From: a virus | Virus record (IMG/VR): IMGVR_UViG_3300027749_003047 | Location: 62,001-126,000 of that record | Strand: one strand, 5' to 3' | DNA: 64,000 nt | Shown here: positions 9,240 through 18,023 of the stretch, one piece after another | How the letters are laid out: every line of letters starts with the position of its first letter | How positions within the stretch are numbered: the stretch's first letter is position 1 | The notes under the pieces: model-generated | Database searches by the model: none | Told to the model about the DNA's origin: nothing | Seen by the model: the letters and a program-made list of their open reading frames with translations, nothing else | Made by a program: the position numbers and the translations under genes

Positions 9240-10536
9240 AATCTATAAAATCCGGTATAACATCAAAGAAACTTTGATTGCGTGTTTTATCCAATGCTTG
9301 ATTAAATGCTATGCAATCTTGCCATCGGTCGCTATGATCATTTGCCCACATATAATTAATAACACCGTCTATCTGTTTTAGAGTAAGATCTAATAACATA
9401 GGATGTTGTTTTACCAATTTGTAATCTTGTACATAGAGTTTAGCAAAATTTAAATTAATAGTAGCTTGTTCTTTGAGATGAGCAGGTAGTACCTGTGTTG
9501 ACAGCACCGTGGGATGATTAACCATATTGGTATAAAATACAATTCCTAAATCATCTAAAAAGTATTTCAGCATTTTATCGAGATGCATAATATTACCAAC
9601 TTGTACAGCTACAGCGCCGACTACTCTACTCACATTTGGAATAGTTTGTATTTCTTTTATATTTGTAACAATCTGATTCCAATCACCGTTGCCGCGAATG
9701 TAATTGTAAACATTGTCAATGCCGTCAATGCTGACGTTAACGGCAACACTTCTAAAATGAGGCCAATAGTCATGTATATTCCTTCCACCTTTGATTCCCA
9801 ATGTTGTGCCATTGGTAGCATACTTGATTTCAATTTGATGCCCGTATGGCTTGAGCATGTCCAATATACGATAATGCTGTGGATCCATTAAAGGCTCGCC
9901 GCCGGCAAACTCAACACGTCTAAAATATGGCAAATTCTTTTCTAAACTTGTCCACCAGTCTTTATTATCTTTGAACTTGTCGAGTAATGGCTTGCGTTCT
10001 AAGTCGTGTTCTTCAACCATGTTAAAAATAACTTGACCTTCACCTTGATAGTACTTTTTTACTACATCCCAATCGTTCCAACTAGTGCTGTCTCCTGGGT
10101 GACACATGCGGCATTTGAGGTTACACAGATTGTTTAACTTTAGTTCCATCGTAGGAATTTCAAAAGGCATAGTGTAATCGTCTTTTAACGCATTTAACGC
10201 ATTGGGGTACAAGTTGACCCGTGCTTCGGGGATTACACCGCTTATATGACGTTCTCGCAAGGATTCGACGCCCTGATCTTCTAGTCTAAAACATGGCTCG
10301 CACTCTGGCGGACGTATGTTAGTAAGCACTGACTTACGTATACGTTTCATTGTGTCATTGTTCCAAATTTCTTCCAAACTGTTCTGCTGTATAAAACCAA
10401 CAGGGTGGCTACGACAGCAAGCCTGTATGGCGCCGTCTTCTCTAGTAGCCAATCCTGTAAAAGGGTGCATACAAAATGTTTTACTTGCTTTGTTCAATTG
10501 CCCAGGTCCTTTCTTTACACCAGAAACATTCGCCAC
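9232..10536 (-). CDS. Radical SAM protein with N-terminal SPASM-type Cys motif
   Basis: 434 residues if the GTG at 10536 is used; a TTG near 10497 behind AAAGGA is an alternative, so the start is uncertain. FCMHPFTGLATREDGAIQAC (C22, C40, C41), C79-x2-C82, core C138-x3-C142-x2-C145 (CNLKCRMC) and FAGGEPLMDP are visible. It is the paralogue of 5171-6583. Its N-terminus overlaps the PP-loop gene by 56 bases, which suggests coupled expression. The target is unknown. Confidence 0.85.
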   Translation of the reverse strand: MANVSGVKKGPGQLNKASKTFCMHPFTGLATREDGAIQACCRSHPVGFIQQNSLEEIWNNDTMKRIRKSVLTNIRPPECEPCFRLEDQGVESLRERHISGVIPEARVNLYPNALNALKDDYTMPFEIPTMELKLNNLCNLKCRMCHPGDSTSWNDWDVVKKYYQGEGQVIFNMVEEHDLERKPLLDKFKDNKDWWTSLEKNLPYFRRVEFAGGEPLMDPQHYRILDMLKPYGHQIEIKYATNGTTLGIKGGRNIHDYWPHFRSVAVNVSIDGIDNVYNYIRGNGDWNQIVTNIKEIQTIPNVSRVVGAVAVQVGNIMHLDKMLKYFLDDLGIVFYTNMVNHPTVLSTQVLPAHLKEQATINLNFAKLYVQDYKLVKQHPMLLDLTLKQIDGVINYMWANDHSDRWQDCIAFNQALDKTRNQSFFDVIPDFIDYA

Positions 10537-11209
10537 ATATGGGAACGTATTGCCCGGCTTTGTAATTTGTGTAATTTATATCTTCAAACTCACCCTCGCA
10601 ACTGCGTGTAATGTCAAACAAATCCATAATGCCTAACTCTTTGTATTTGTTTACAACCCATGATTTGTCTACAAATCGAAACGGATGGCATGCAACTCTT
10701 CCCATGTGAATCATGTATTCCAAATGTTCATTATCGTTGGTACGTTCAATGTCGCGTTCTAGCATGCCATTGAACTGTGCTAGACGAGGATTACGTGTAA
10801 CACCATTATAGTATGCATCTACGTCGTTAGTGTGACAAACAAATTCTGCGTAAGCACGTTGTTGTATATTATCACCGCTGACCTTTTTGCCATACTCGTC
10901 AGTTAGATTAGGGCCTATATTTCCGTACTCGATGTCTGGTGCTATAAAATTAATATGTCTTACAAATCTAATATTTGGAAATCTTGTTAACAGCCAAGTA
11001 TATACATTAAAACTATCATAGCTTTGCCATGGACGAGTCTTCCACATTCGGTTGTGAGAAATTATATGTACAGTTTGATCTGTTACTAACGAACATATTA
11101 GGTATGCTAATAGCGCAGAGTCTGCCCCCCCACTTACACTGATAGCAACATTTTTCCAGTCGTCGCGCAAATGAATACGCACACTGTCTATATCATGAAA
11201 TGTTTGCAT
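10481..11209 (-). CDS. PP-loop ATPase with QueC-like zinc site
   Basis: 242 residues. The PP-loop SGGADS (26-31) marks an N-type ATP pyrophosphatase that adenylates its substrate. C204, C225, C228 and C231 (CGECFWCKER) match the four-Cys zinc site of QueC, which makes 7-cyano-7-deazaguanine (preQ0). Phages use preQ0 to modify DNA, but QueD, QueE, FolE and DpdA-like genes are not seen here, and the middle part (FVCHTNDVDAYYNGVTRN) is not typical, so a related amidation or thiolation enzyme is equally possible. Operon with radical SAM and PLP-enzyme genes. Confidence 0.65.
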   Translation of the reverse strand: MQTFHDIDSVRIHLRDDWKNVAISVSGGADSALLAYLICSLVTDQTVHIISHNRMWKTRPWQSYDSFNVYTWLLTRFPNIRFVRHINFIAPDIEYGNIGPNLTDEYGKKVSGDNIQQRAYAEFVCHTNDVDAYYNGVTRNPRLAQFNGMLERDIERTNDNEHLEYMIHMGRVACHPFRFVDKSWVVNKYKELGIMDLFDITRSCEGEFEDINYTNYKAGQYVPICGECFWCKERTWAIEQSK

Positions 11210-12050
11210 TTTCTAAATACCTTATCAATGGGCTAACACCAACCGGTTGTCCGTTGCGTAGTGCTAGGTATATACTTCTAGTCGGTTTGAGTACAAAGTC
11301 ATGACATATTTTATAGTATCTATCGCTGTGGGTGTTCCATAAGTAATCCGGTTCTAGATTCCGTAAAAAATGTAGTCCGATCATAGCAGGAGCCCGAAGA
11401 TTCATATTGAAGTCATTTTGTATTGTAACAGCATCAGCATCCTTACTCTTAGTCCAACGTAAGCCAATTCTGTTCCATCCCAGTCCCAGTCCTTTGCTCA
11501 AACTTATAGCAACTGACTTAATAGATGGATGTGATAAATCAAAGTCAATTCCGCGGCAGCAAGTAAGCCAAGCACCGTCCACATGTACACCAATTCCCTT
11601 GTCTTGCGCTTCATCTAATATCTCCTTCATCTTTGGGTGAGTGTCACCTGTACTAGGAAATGGCCAAGCAATTACTAATTGCTTTTCTTCACTTAGGAAT
11701 CCAGGATGTATATAACAATTACCTAGTCTAGCATGATATCTATAGTCACCGGCTAAGACTTGTACAGGTCCGTTCATATATGCTGTGTCTATAAACTGTG
11801 TACAACCGTTTATAATATCTACACGATTAAAATCATCTAATCCTGTAACTGTATTAATTTTAGACTGTAATAACCACCTGGTCATTTCCTTTTTATAATC
11901 TATATATACTTGATCTGTAATATCCTTAAATACTCCACCCTTAACAACTTGTGCAGTTAATGCTTCGATATGATTATCTATCAACGGCTGTGGCCGCTCG
12001 GACTCTAGCCATTTTTCGTCATAGGATTCTGCGATGCGTATACGTTCCAT
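11193..12050 (-). CDS. Fold-type I PLP-dependent aminotransferase-like protein
   Basis: 285 residues. VHVDGAW (Asp158) and SLSKGLGLGWNR (Lys186) are the Asp that contacts the pyridine nitrogen and the Lys that forms the Schiff base in fold-type I PLP enzymes; the GLGLGWNRIGLRW segment resembles class I aminotransferases. It is shorter than the usual 380-420 residues, so it may be a reduced version. It overlaps the PP-loop gene by 17 bases. It may supply an amine to a modified sugar, nucleotide or peptide made by this cluster (inference). Confidence 0.65.
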   Translation of the reverse strand: MERIRIAESYDEKWLESERPQPLIDNHIEALTAQVVKGGVFKDITDQVYIDYKKEMTRWLLQSKINTVTGLDDFNRVDIINGCTQFIDTAYMNGPVQVLAGDYRYHARLGNCYIHPGFLSEEKQLVIAWPFPSTGDTHPKMKEILDEAQDKGIGVHVDGAWLTCCRGIDFDLSHPSIKSVAISLSKGLGLGWNRIGLRWTKSKDADAVTIQNDFNMNLRAPAMIGLHFLRNLEPDYLWNTHSDRYYKICHDFVLKPTRSIYLALRNGQPVGVSPLIRYLENANIS

Positions 12051-12076
12051 GTTTTATTTACACTATAATAGTAGCA

Positions 12077-12084
12077 CATAAATA
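12077..12084 (+). promoter_or_regulatory. T4-late-like promoter motif CATAAATA
   Basis: CATAAATA ends four bases before the ATG at 12089. If used as a late promoter, the mRNA would be leaderless or nearly so. It sits in the divergent gap between the PLP-enzyme gene and the next oxygenase-like gene. Confidence 0.4.
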
Positions 12085-12088
12085 TTTC

Positions 12089-12754
12089 ATGCTTACTCAA
12101 ACAGATTATACAGTAGATTCAAAGTTATTTCAAGAGGCTTGTAGTTCGTTGCCCACTGGTGGTATGAAAACTACGATTAACCAGTCAACAGGTGATTTCT
12201 TCTACGACTCGTGGGTATTAAAGGATGAGTACAAAGATACAGTTTGGCAAACTTTGTATGACTCGTTGCCAGTACCGAAGGGCGAAGCGAGGATTATTAT
12301 TTTGGATCCTAATCAATGCTATCAAACACATGCAGATATAGATGATAGATATCATCTTAATATATTGGGCGAGCAATGTTACTTGATCGACCTAGTGACA
12401 CCACAACTACACAAATTAGTACAAGACGGAATATGGTACGACATGGATGCAGGAGTTTTACATACTGCTACTAACTTTGGTCGTCGTGCTAGAGTACAGT
12501 TGGTAGTTAGACAGTTACTAAAAAGGAATAAATTGACAGATCCAGTCAGCGTGGCTTTAGCTTCAACTGTGGCAAATGCCGACGATGCTAGATTTATTTT
12601 TGATAACACTATAAGCACCTGGCTTAACAAAGCAAATAAACTAGGATTTATAAACAAATTTTCATACGGCAATGTGACAATAAATTTTAATATAGAAAAA
12701 GACAAGTTAAATTCGTTGAAATGCATCTTACCTAATGAGTTTAAAATAATATGA
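12089..12754 (+). CDS. HxD...H DSBH oxygenase-like protein
   Basis: 221 residues from ATG 12089; an in-frame upstream start would overlap the divergent gene by 100 bases. The core CYQTHADIDDRYHLNIL gives His81-x-Asp83, and VLHTATNFGRRARVQLVV gives distal His125 and Arg135, consistent with a 2OG-Fe(II) oxygenase fold. The C-terminal 80 residues are unassigned. It is followed with an ATGA overlap by a second protein of the same fold. Substrate unknown. Confidence 0.6.
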   Translation: MLTQTDYTVDSKLFQEACSSLPTGGMKTTINQSTGDFFYDSWVLKDEYKDTVWQTLYDSLPVPKGEARIIILDPNQCYQTHADIDDRYHLNILGEQCYLIDLVTPQLHKLVQDGIWYDMDAGVLHTATNFGRRARVQLVVRQLLKRNKLTDPVSVALASTVANADDARFIFDNTISTWLNKANKLGFINKFSYGNVTINFNIEKDKLNSLKCILPNEFKII

Positions 12755-13296
12755 AAAAATATGTAGCTACGCTCACTGGGGCTTTGTGTGAAAGTCTAAT
12801 CGCTGAAATAAAAACACGCAAAGTTGAACCCAGTCACGGTCACATGACACTGGAAGAATCTAATCCTTACTACAATGAGTATATTAGTCAAACCGCCGCA
12901 CTGACCTCTGCAGGATATAATGAACATACAGTGGAATATCGACATTACCAATCTGGTTTGCATTTCCATAAAAACTATGAACTTGCCATCAGTATGTCTG
13001 TTAATGCCAACCCTTTGATGTGTTGGGTCAGTGAGCTACGTCCTGGTAAATGTACACCATGGCATTGGGATATCAATCCATGGGAAGAAGAGCACAAGCA
13101 GTTAGGCGAACTAGTGAGATTTTTTTGTTTCTTAAGTAAACCTGCGCCGGGACATGTATTCGTTACCGAACAGGATGCTTATTATAATGAACCGCAGGGA
13201 ATCATCTATCAGTACAACCACATACACAGCTGGCATGCTGGAACTAATATAGGACTAGTTCCCAAATACTTGCTAACCTTTACTGGCTATCGTTAA
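12751..13296 (+). CDS. HxD...H DSBH oxygenase-like protein
   Basis: 181 residues. PWHWDINPW supplies His105-x-Asp107, and YNHIHSWHAG near 155-164 the distal His, as in 2OG-Fe(II) oxygenases; the middle part GKCTPWHWDINPWEEEHK is typical of phage prolyl or aspartyl hydroxylase-like proteins. It overlaps the previous gene by four bases and converges with the following minus-strand gene over 24 bases. No substrate is evident. Confidence 0.6.
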   Translation: MKKYVATLTGALCESLIAEIKTRKVEPSHGHMTLEESNPYYNEYISQTAALTSAGYNEHTVEYRHYQSGLHFHKNYELAISMSVNANPLMCWVSELRPGKCTPWHWDINPWEEEHKQLGELVRFFCFLSKPAPGHVFVTEQDAYYNEPQGIIYQYNHIHSWHAGTNIGLVPKYLLTFTGYR

Positions 13297-14067
13297 TTTA
13301 AATTCTTCTGTAAATTTTCCGTCAATACGTAAACCGTAACTTTGCTCCATAATAGGATTACCACCATGCCAGTCTTGGTCATTCCACCATGCGGCACGAC
13401 TATTAATATATGTGTGATTACGTGTTTCGGGATCCCACAGGTAAAAAGGTTTCTTTGTGTTAGGGCGTATGTGTATGAATTCATTTACATTATCGGTATA
13501 CCCTTGTTGTAATCCTTTTTCGCCATCTAGATCTCTATGTTCAAACGGAATACCACCGGCTTCGCAGTGAAAGAAAATAACTCTGCCAATGCTTTCAAAA
13601 ATACGATGTTCGATCATATCCTCAATCCATTTGACTACTCCCGGAAAATATTCAGCTTCGGGTGTGAGTTTGCGCGGTGAGTCACGATCGTCCCAACTAC
13701 CTTGTTCCCATAGGAAATAATAGATGTAAGGATCGTATGCGCCCATAGCCATCTTGATATATCGCGTAAATCTATTGCGTATTGTAAAATCTTGGAAATC
13801 TCTGTACAAGTCAATGCCGCCTTGTTTAATCGGATTGTCATCCGGCAATGCCAAAAATTCTTCAATTGCTTTATAGATAGGTTTCCAATTTGGAATGTAA
13901 CTCATATCCTCTATTTTAAAAGCAGGTTTCATCCAAGTGCCTTCTTTAGCATATTCACGTGCATCTGCAAAGCCTCTTAGTATTTCAGGTTGCAAACGAT
14001 CAAATGCACACATATCAATATATGGAGACATGTCTATATACGGCTGTCCATTAATTCCTTTAATCAT
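13273..14067 (-). CDS. HxD...H DSBH oxygenase-like protein
   Basis: 264 residues. PFEHRDLDG gives His177-x-Asp179, with distal His234 in QDWHGGNP and Arg247 in YGLRIDG, the metal- and 2OG-binding pattern. The N-terminal 150 residues are an extra region of unknown role. It overlaps the kinase-like gene upstream by eight bases, so 16006-13273 is one minus-strand operon of four genes. Probably an Fe(II)-dependent hydroxylase of unknown target. Confidence 0.6.
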   Translation of the reverse strand: MIKGINGQPYIDMSPYIDMCAFDRLQPEILRGFADAREYAKEGTWMKPAFKIEDMSYIPNWKPIYKAIEEFLALPDDNPIKQGGIDLYRDFQDFTIRNRFTRYIKMAMGAYDPYIYYFLWEQGSWDDRDSPRKLTPEAEYFPGVVKWIEDMIEHRIFESIGRVIFFHCEAGGIPFEHRDLDGEKGLQQGYTDNVNEFIHIRPNTKKPFYLWDPETRNHTYINSRAAWWNDQDWHGGNPIMEQSYGLRIDGKFTEEFKLTIASKG

Positions 14068-14749
14068 ATATTGCTTTGGCCTTTGCTATAAAGTCATCTG
14101 GATAATTTGTTCTAAAACTTTCAAAACATAACTGCTGTAATTTATCTAGCGGTTGTGGAGCATCCCAGTCTAACCCCATCGCGTCAACTTGTTTTCGCAT
14201 AATATCTTGTCTTGCACTGTATATATGACTTGCATGATCTGCGATGCTAATAGGGCCTTCATTGCTACTGTATGTAAAAAAATAATTTATACTTTTTAAT
14301 TTACCGTCTACAATAAAGTAACTGCTAGGATGTAAACTAAATTTATACCAACCTCTGTCTTTGTGTGCTTGAAGTATTGCTAACATTTGCTCTTGCCAGT
14401 CAGGCAATACGTTGTCATAATTTTCAACGCTACATTTTGCTTGATTCCAAAAATCCTCGCCATTGATAGCCAAATATATTTTACGCTCTGGAACATTAAC
14501 TTCTATAATCTTTGGAACCATATGTGGATTGCGCCAAGCCATGTTGCTCAAAAAATGTAATTCTCTATGAAACTTTTCTTCCATCAGTTTAGGATCAACA
14601 ACTTCATTTTGTCCTTGATGATAATCCGTATCATTATAGTACCATTGTACAAACACCTTTTTCTTTTTATCTATAAGACTAGTATAAATTAAATTATTCC
14701 TGCTAGGCTCTTCACCGGGTACATGATTATAATAATATTCAAACTCCAT
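14060..14749 (-). CDS. Unknown protein, weakly protein-kinase-like
   Basis: 229 residues. I see no firm family. The segment RGWYKFSLHPSSYFIVDGKLKSINYFF (about 128-155) is laid out like a kinase catalytic loop and its following beta-hairpin (HPSSYFIVDG in the place of HxDLxxxNxxV), and IYLAINGEDFW resembles a hinge region, so a degenerate kinase or aminoglycoside-phosphotransferase fold is possible. Catalytic Asp residues are not in the expected places, so activity is doubtful. It sits between oxygenase-like genes with short overlaps. Confidence 0.5.
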   Translation of the reverse strand: MEFEYYYNHVPGEEPSRNNLIYTSLIDKKKKVFVQWYYNDTDYHQGQNEVVDPKLMEEKFHRELHFLSNMAWRNPHMVPKIIEVNVPERKIYLAINGEDFWNQAKCSVENYDNVLPDWQEQMLAILQAHKDRGWYKFSLHPSSYFIVDGKLKSINYFFTYSSNEGPISIADHASHIYSARQDIMRKQVDAMGLDWDAPQPLDKLQQLCFESFRTNYPDDFIAKAKAIYD

Positions 14750-15380
14750 ATATCACCTTGTCTTTAAATTTTTCTATACTGCGTTTTAATAAAGCTTCGT
14801 GCTTTTCTTTATTCATTATACCAACAGTACTTAACAATATTTTAGTTCTACTGGTAGGGTCTGCGGCATGTTCAACGTCTGTATTGTTGAACGCAAAGCA
14901 TCGATATTTAGGATCTATTTGCGGCCAAATCTTTTTACCTTTGTGTAGAAGATGAAATGTGTTATATGCAGGATCAGTTATATAGATAATATAGCGGCGA
15001 GGCTCGGTCATATCATAGGTAGCATCTTGGTGTGGAGGGATAGTGCCTATTTGCATAATAAATCCGCTAGTGCCTATTTGATCGAACGGCAATTCTCGAA
15101 CGCACTTTGCCAGCCCTGGAAACTTTTCTTCAAATCCAGGATAAAAGAATATGCCAGGATTGTCAATTGGCTTGCGTTCTTCAGCCCAATCTAACCATGC
15201 ACGATATGATCGCCAATCCTTGGGTTCTTCGCGCAATGCTACATAACACCATTCGTGTCGGCCTTCTTTATATTCCCAATAGTCGTTGTCGGTTATTTTA
15301 TTAGCATGAAACCAGTCAATTACATCTTGTTCATTAGGTACATCAAATTCTATATCTATAGGAGTATATATTACAGTCAT
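14739..15380 (-). CDS. HxD...H DSBH oxygenase-like protein
   Basis: 213 residues. PPHQDATYD gives His117-x-Asp119, DVEHAADPTSRTK gives His171 and Arg178, all in the order expected of a 2OG-Fe(II) oxygenase core (GTIPPHQD ... FHLLHKGKKIW ... FNNTDVEHAAD). The N-terminus is Trp-rich and unassigned. It overlaps the next gene downstream by 11 bases and the gene upstream by four. Substrate unknown; one of a tandem series. Confidence 0.65.
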   Translation of the reverse strand: MTVIYTPIDIEFDVPNEQDVIDWFHANKITDNDYWEYKEGRHEWCYVALREEPKDWRSYRAWLDWAEERKPIDNPGIFFYPGFEEKFPGLAKCVRELPFDQIGTSGFIMQIGTIPPHQDATYDMTEPRRYIIYITDPAYNTFHLLHKGKKIWPQIDPKYRCFAFNNTDVEHAADPTSRTKILLSTVGIMNKEKHEALLKRSIEKFKDKVIYGV

Positions 15381-16006
15381 GATATTTCGCCAGTAATGTT
15401 TAGTAACTTGGGCAAGTCATCTCTTTTAAATCTAAACACTAGTCCTATTCTATCTGTAGTATCATAGTTTTCTGTTTCGTGAGGAATAATAGTATCTACT
15501 AGATAAACAGTGCCGTCGGCATCCATATTAAATAATCGTTGAGATTCGTCTGTATCCCAAAATTTAAAAACTGCGGCAGGTGCCTCGTATATTGGAATGT
15601 GTGCAGTGTATTCATCACCCTGATCAGTATGCCTAGTCACCTTACCGCCAGGTGGCTGTACTACTAAACTCCAACGGTATGTATACGGCATTAGTTCCTG
15701 TAGTTTAGTCACAAGTCCAAATGCTAATTCAGTATTTCTATAGTCGCATCGATCATGGGTACTAATGTTATATGGTGGACATGGGATAGTTATATCAACT
15801 AAATTACTCTGTATAGCCCATCCATACGGAAGTAATGTGCCCTTGTCTGACATCATACGGTTGCGCCATTCTTCAGTTATATCATTACCGTGACGTTCCC
15901 AATTCCATTTTAAATGGTCATACTCAGCCGCTAGAATATGATAGTATTCTCTTAAACTATCTAATTTAATTGTGAAGTTTAACTTGGTTACTGCGTTATC
16001 TAACAT
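15377..16006 (-). CDS. Asp/Asn-hydroxylase-like DSBH protein
   Basis: 209 residues. VTRHTDQG gives His126-x-Asp128, and IIPHETENYDTTDRIGLVFRF gives His176 and Arg186, as in aspartyl/asparaginyl beta-hydroxylase-like 2OG oxygenases. It is the first gene of a four-gene minus-strand operon whose members overlap by 4-11 bases. A 39-base gap separates it from the divergent gene at 16046. Target unknown. Confidence 0.65.
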   Translation of the reverse strand: MLDNAVTKLNFTIKLDSLREYYHILAAEYDHLKWNWERHGNDITEEWRNRMMSDKGTLLPYGWAIQSNLVDITIPCPPYNISTHDRCDYRNTELAFGLVTKLQELMPYTYRWSLVVQPPGGKVTRHTDQGDEYTAHIPIYEAPAAVFKFWDTDESQRLFNMDADGTVYLVDTIIPHETENYDTTDRIGLVFRFKRDDLPKLLNITGEIS

Positions 16007-16045
16007 TTTTTTCCCACCTACGCATATTTAAGTAAATATTACTTC

Positions 16046-16660
16046 ATGCAAAACAGATATGATGTACAAGATACCCACATAGTTATATACTACAAGTCTC
16101 TTCCAAAATTTGAAGAAGCTAGACAGCTTTGCCTAAAGGAAGACAACTGGTTACGACATAACTATACTGAGGAAAATTTAGTGGTAGAGCATCACACAGG
16201 GTATGGGGTAGTCTATCAAACCAGCACAGGCAAACCTATGGTAATGGGCGGAGTATTCAGAGACGATCGTTACCCAAAAAACGTAGCAAAGATGATTAAC
16301 AGGCTTTATACATTTCCTGAGTTTCGCATGAAGCCTACGGATATGACTGATGGGTTTAGAGTAACCTGTAAGTTAATCGATGCATTAGAAAAAGTAAACA
16401 ACTACGATTTATATTTGATTACTATGCAAAATCGCAACCGAGGCGGAAAGCGTTGGTGGGATACTTGGGTCAATCAAATGGCCATTGCAAGCGATAATAA
16501 ATGGACGTTGGGTGCCGGTTATATACAAACATGCCCATGGCCTGTACAAAAATGTTGGCAGAATTTTGTATACTATGAAACAACGCCCGGCGCTTTTGTA
16601 AATTGGAATACTAAAATTATCGACGACAACGAGTGGCAACAACTGGAACAAGGTAAATGA
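16046..16660 (+). CDS. Unknown protein, 204 residues
   Basis: Not recognised. The segment VVYQTSTGKPMVMGGVFRDDRYP (about 56-78) could be the beta4 part of a GNAT N-acetyltransferase, and DLYLITMQNRNRGGKRWWDTW a following strand-helix, but there is no clear acetyl-CoA loop, so this is only a suggestion. An AGTAAATA motif lies at 16031-16038. It overlaps the downstream desaturase gene by ATGA, so the two are co-expressed. Confidence 0.55.
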   Translation: MQNRYDVQDTHIVIYYKSLPKFEEARQLCLKEDNWLRHNYTEENLVVEHHTGYGVVYQTSTGKPMVMGGVFRDDRYPKNVAKMINRLYTFPEFRMKPTDMTDGFRVTCKLIDALEKVNNYDLYLITMQNRNRGGKRWWDTWVNQMAIASDNKWTLGAGYIQTCPWPVQKCWQNFVYYETTPGAFVNWNTKIIDDNEWQQLEQGK

Positions 16661-17424
16661 ATTTAAATACAAAAATTAGACTACTACAAGCGTTTAATCA
16701 TATAGCGGCTGTCCCTGCAATAGTGTATGCATTAGTGACGGCACAGTACTATCTCCTAGGTATTGCATTTGTATCATGGCTTATTATTGGTCCTATCAGT
16801 AGTGTAGTAACATTGCATAGACTATTAACACACAAGAGTTTTACTACACATCCATGGCTTGAAAATGCACTAAGTCTGATTAGTGTAATATCGACAATAG
16901 GCCCTACTATAAGTTGGGTAGGATTGCATCGACAGCATCATGCTAGATCAGACAAGGAAGGTGATCCGCACAGTCCATATATTAATGATAAACTTGATAT
17001 TACACAGGCTTTAAAAGTGTGGTGGGGCTATGATTGGGCTATCCCTAATATCCCAGTGGCCTATGTTAAAGATCTAATGAAAAAACCTGTACACAAATTT
17101 ATCTTTAATAATTATTTTAAAATTATTTTTGTATTTTCGTTGGTGCTGGTGGTGATCGATCCTATACTTTGGTTATTTGTCTACGTCGTACCTGCCAGCA
17201 TGACTGTGCACCTTATCGGAGTAGTCAATGTATTTGGGCACGGGCATGGTTATAGAAACTTTGAAACCAAGGATCGAAGTACTAACAGCTGGATTGCTAA
17301 TCTTGTGAGTCTGGGAGACGGTTGGCACAATAACCATCATGCTAATCCCGGAGATTGGAACACTAGAAAATTATGGTGGGAATGGGATCTAATGGCTCAA
17401 GTAATTAGGATTATTAAAAAATAA
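16657..17424 (+). CDS. Fatty-acid (acyl-CoA/ACP) desaturase
   Basis: 255 residues, integral membrane. Three histidine boxes bind the di-iron centre: HRLLTH (54-59), HRQHH (91-95) and HNNHH near 225, the pattern of delta-9-type desaturases. Hydrophobic segments flank the boxes. It would introduce a double bond into membrane acyl chains and so raise fluidity. A second homologue sits at 33049-33762. It is linked by ATGA to the upstream gene and by TAATG to the sulfotransferase downstream. Confidence 0.88.
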   Translation: MNLNTKIRLLQAFNHIAAVPAIVYALVTAQYYLLGIAFVSWLIIGPISSVVTLHRLLTHKSFTTHPWLENALSLISVISTIGPTISWVGLHRQHHARSDKEGDPHSPYINDKLDITQALKVWWGYDWAIPNIPVAYVKDLMKKPVHKFIFNNYFKIIFVFSLVLVVIDPILWLFVYVVPASMTVHLIGVVNVFGHGHGYRNFETKDRSTNSWIANLVSLGDGWHNNHHANPGDWNTRKLWWEWDLMAQVIRIIKK

Positions 17425-18023
17425 TGGGGACTTTTTATATTTCATCTCCTGAACTAGCCTATGTACATGTACCTCGTACAGGTATGGCCATGAAGAAAAT
17501 TATTAGTGATTGGCTCAAAACTAATTTTGATGTTAAGGATGCTGAGCCGTGGATGATTGATCATCCACACTTGGGCATGGTAAAGGACCGATACCCGTAT
17601 GCTAAGACTATGACTGTTGTTCGTAACCCATGGCAACGTGTGTATAGTCTATTCCGTAAGATAAGCACAGAAGGATATTGGTTAGATTGGAATAATCAAA
17701 CATTGTTAGATTTAAAACCAATTAATGAATGGGTAGCAGACTACTGCGATCCGGATATAGAATTTAATTTCCCCAGATGGTTTACTCGTTTTACAAATCA
17801 AGTTGACTTTATACATGTAAATGATGAGAACGTTGATTTTGTTTGTAAGGCGGAAACACTAGAACGAGATTTCAAAAAAATAAAGGAATATCTAAATTGC
17901 GATATTCCTTTACCTGATATAAGTGGGTATGACCACTATGAATATAAACAGTATTTTAACGATGCTAGCATAAAATCTATTGCCAAATTACATGCTCGAG
18001 ATATCGATTATTTTAATTATTAA
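17424..18023 (+). CDS. Sulfotransferase-like protein
   Basis: 199 residues. VHVPRTGMAMKK (about 14-25) matches the 5'-phosphosulfate loop and VVRNPWQRVYSLF (65-77) the 3'-phosphate motif (RxPxxRxxS) of PAPS-dependent sulfotransferases of the carbohydrate sulfotransferase type. It would transfer sulfate from PAPS to a glycan or lipid. Its start overlaps the desaturase stop (TAATG); lipid or surface-glycan modification would fit both. It converges with the tail-fibre gene. Confidence 0.7.
   Translation: MGTFYISSPELAYVHVPRTGMAMKKIISDWLKTNFDVKDAEPWMIDHPHLGMVKDRYPYAKTMTVVRNPWQRVYSLFRKISTEGYWLDWNNQTLLDLKPINEWVADYCDPDIEFNFPRWFTRFTNQVDFIHVNDENVDFVCKAETLERDFKKIKEYLNCDIPLPDISGYDHYEYKQYFNDASIKSIAKLHARDIDYFNY

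Noticed and set aside
10481-11209. Complete preQ0/7-deazaguanine DNA-modification pathway
   Set aside because: Only a QueC-like PP-loop protein is seen; no QueD, FolE or DNA transglycosylase, and the radical SAM proteins carry extra cysteines unlike QueE.
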